This document shows, piece after piece, positions 62,569-64,000 of a stretch of DNA of 64,000 bases. Position 1 is the first letter of the stretch; the number at the start of each line of letters is the position of its first letter. Below the pieces are notes generated by a model. The model made no database searches, had not been told where the DNA came from, and saw nothing but the letters and a program-made list of their open reading frames with translations. The translations under genes and the position numbers were made by a program. The DNA comes from Planctomycetota bacterium (lineage in GTDB: Bacteria; Planctomycetota; Planctomycetia; Gemmatales; Gemmataceae): NCBI GenBank assembly GCA_021781415.1, contig JAJXWW010000141.1, positions 1 through 64,000 of the forward strand, in the 5' to 3' direction.

Positions 62569-62787
62569 TCATCTCCCCTGCCGTTCTGCGATTTCCCCAC
62601 CCAAAGTAGCATCAAGCAATTGATCGAATCGATCCCAAAGCGCTCGTCTTCGTTTTTGCTTTCCGATCTGATCAATCTCAGTTTCTACCAGATCTTCCAG
62701 CAACTTAATCGGTATCTTCGACTCGCGGCACCTCTTCTTGAGTGCTTCCCTCGCGTCCCCTTGCTCGAAGAGTGGTATACCGTTCAT
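62569..62787 (-). CDS. Small Dnd-associated protein
   Basis: A 72-residue, highly charged, mainly helical protein (IPLFEQGDAREALKKRCRE, IKLLEDLVETEIDQIGKQ, ALWDRFDQLLDATLGGE). It begins with an ATGA overlap on the dndC stop (62784-62787) and ends two bases before the chosen dndD start, so it is firmly inside the operon. Its position between dndC and dndD is where I recall a small associated protein in some modification loci, but I cannot name a family from sequence. It could be an adaptor between DndC and DndD. Confidence 0.75.
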   Translation of the reverse strand: MNGIPLFEQGDAREALKKRCRESKIPIKLLEDLVETEIDQIGKQKRRRALWDRFDQLLDATLGGEIAERQGR

Positions 62788-63950
62788 GTCTGTTCTTTCT
62801 CTCGTAGTAGTTCGCGTTGATGTAGATGCCGCTTCGCTTCTTCGATTGCATCATCGGCCCAGAACGCCTTGATCCGGGCAATTTCGTCGGCGCTAATCAA
62901 AGGTATACCAACTTCCGCCTGTACACGAAGGAGGCCGGTCAAAATCTCTTGGCGCGCCTCAATGGTGAACGGCCCCGCAACAGTCGTAACACCATCGCCC
63001 ATGAGTGCGATCCTTCCATCGCGCCTTTCAATCATCCGCTTCGACCGCTCGTTCCGGAACTTGGCGAGCCAATCGCGGAACTCCATCAAAGGTTCCATAT
63101 TCTCGTACCCAGCGTCGATGAAGCCCTCCATCGACCTGTCTTTTTCAACCACGGTGCATATCCAGCAGCCGAAACGAGAGGACGACGTGCCGCAGGACGG
63201 TGCCTGAGATTTGTCGATCACCAGGGGGCATTCCCCGCCCTGAGCGTTCCGGTAGAGTGTGACCAACTCGCGGTGACTGCCGCCCCACGGTGGCGTGCGT
63301 TGCAGAAGCAGTAGCCACACATCGTCCGTGGTCATGTCGATCAGAGGCCGAAAAACCATGCACCCTTTCATGTCATCGTGCGGATTGAGCCGTGAGCCGG
63401 CGACGTTGCGATGCCGATTCATCGTGACCGCTCGGTTCGCGGACTCGGCCCGGCGAACTCCAAGCAGAAGAACGACCTCGCCGTTCTCCGACACTTTGTT
63501 GCGGATGTAGTTCGAGGTCGGGGCGATCTTCATGCGGTCGGTACACCAGCGGAACATTCGCGTCGGAGCCGGATAGCCGCGTCCGATCAGGTTTACCCAA
63601 AACGTCTGGTCCGGGTCCGGCGTGGTCTTCACCACGACAATGGGCAGATGCAGGCTCTCGGCGGCGTTCTGCAAGCGCGCGAGCATCTTGTCGATATAGG
63701 CCATTAGGATCGGCGATTCGACCAGCGTATCGTTGCAGAGGATGTGAACGGGCCTGGTACGGTCGCCGGGAGCGAGATCCAACAGCATCTCGAATACCAA
63801 CTGGACGAGCAGAGTGCTGTCTTTGCCGCCGGAATAGCCAATGATCCACGGATCGGAGTGTGGGGCAAGATACTCTTCGCGGATTTCGGTTTGGGCGACT
63901 TGAAGCCGCTCCAAAGTGCCCTCCGCGCTGGAATGGTCCTTTAGCGTCAT
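62784..63950 (-). CDS. dndC: DNA phosphorothioation sulfurtransferase DndC
   Basis: A 388-residue PAPS-reductase-like ATP pyrophosphatase that activates the DNA backbone for sulfur insertion. The PP-loop is WIIGYSGGKDST (residues 40-46 SGGKDST). DndC-specific blocks are NDTLVESPILMAYI, FWVNLIGRGYPAPTRMFRWC, LGVRRAESANRA and PPWGG. Four cysteines (C136, C253, C262, C265; the last three as PSCG...GCWIC) should hold a 4Fe-4S cluster. The protein is shorter than the roughly 450-520 residues I remember for DndC, mainly at the C-terminus. Its ATG overlaps by 4 bases the apparent stop of an upstream frame cut by the window edge. Confidence 0.93.
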   Translation of the reverse strand: MTLKDHSSAEGTLERLQVAQTEIREEYLAPHSDPWIIGYSGGKDSTLLVQLVFEMLLDLAPGDRTRPVHILCNDTLVESPILMAYIDKMLARLQNAAESLHLPIVVVKTTPDPDQTFWVNLIGRGYPAPTRMFRWCTDRMKIAPTSNYIRNKVSENGEVVLLLGVRRAESANRAVTMNRHRNVAGSRLNPHDDMKGCMVFRPLIDMTTDDVWLLLLQRTPPWGGSHRELVTLYRNAQGGECPLVIDKSQAPSCGTSSSRFGCWICTVVEKDRSMEGFIDAGYENMEPLMEFRDWLAKFRNERSKRMIERRDGRIALMGDGVTTVAGPFTIEARQEILTGLLRVQAEVGIPLISADEIARIKAFWADDAIEEAKRHLHQRELLREKEQT

Positions 63951-64000
63951 GGCGTCCCTGCCAAAATGTTTTGCGGGCTACCTGCCTTTGTCGATGAAAT
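63947..64000 (-). CDS. Possible 3' end of an upstream Dnd-operon gene (partial)
   Basis: On the minus strand a frame enters from the window edge, reads ISSTKAGSPQNILAGTP and ends in a TGA that overlaps the dndC ATG as ATGA (63947-63950). The same 4-base overlap occurs at the dndC/small-protein junction. This suggests another operon gene, possibly a DndB-type regulator, but only 17 codons are visible. Confidence 0.35.
   Translation of the reverse strand: MSSTKAGSPQNILAGTP

Overview
The window reads as a chromosome segment of a planctomycete, most likely a Gemmataceae-type member. The clade markers are direct: a DUF1559 prepilin-like protein followed by a small lipoprotein, a PSD1/DUF1549-DUF1553 multidomain cytochrome, an ECF sigma factor fused through a membrane helix to carboxypeptidase-regulatory-like repeats, two PknB-type kinases, and a small MAKKTTCPIS protein of the kind seen in Gemmata relatives. 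Base composition is GC-rich in the housekeeping genes and lower in a few blocks, mainly the far right.

Left part (1-16.4 kb). trpC; a CPBP membrane protease; a minus-strand run made of a response regulator with an N-terminal HTH, an HDOD-containing soluble histidine kinase, a Kdo 3-hydroxylase-like oxygenase and a GT-C membrane glycosyltransferase (envelope/LPS remodelling); mnmG; a plus-strand group with a membrane-anchored tyrosine phosphatase, a UPF0104 flippase-like protein and a polyprenyl-phosphate glycosyltransferase; a glutaredoxin-like protein; and ftsH.

Middle (16.4-34.6 kb). A tandem duplicate of Uma2 genes with signs of gene conversion; purH; a prpB-prpC pair; and a TetR-controlled exporter operon (TetR, two DevC-like permeases, ATPase, HlyD-like adaptor). 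Its promoter spacer is itself a perfect palindromic operator, with a second operator just downstream. Then come a lipoprotein, the ECF-sigma fusion, DUF1559 plus lipoprotein, a Tat-type metallophosphatase and tRNA-Leu(CAG) with promoter and terminator.

Right-middle (35-58.8 kb). The PSD1 cytochrome; an MNT-HEPN pair; two Ser/Thr kinases; an SDR epimerase coupled to pyrF; a C25-type peptidase coupled to a small cytosolic protein; an IcmF-like GTPase; a toroid-repeat protein; ispG; a malate dehydrogenase whose catalytic histidine appears to be lysine; an internally deleted DUF4058 gene; a ROK kinase; a divergent YchF-like GTPase; and a GNAT protein.

Far right (58.9-64 kb). A tightly packed minus-strand DNA phosphorothioation (Dnd) operon: dndC, a 72-residue small protein, dndD, and an unusual 515-residue DndE whose DndE-like N-terminus is joined to a HerA/FtsK-type ATPase. 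It overlaps by 4 bases what looks like the end of a further upstream gene cut by the window edge. No dndA or dndB lies inside the window. This fused modification/ATPase system is the most interesting part of the window. All assignments come from reading the sequence and remembered family motifs; no database search was run.
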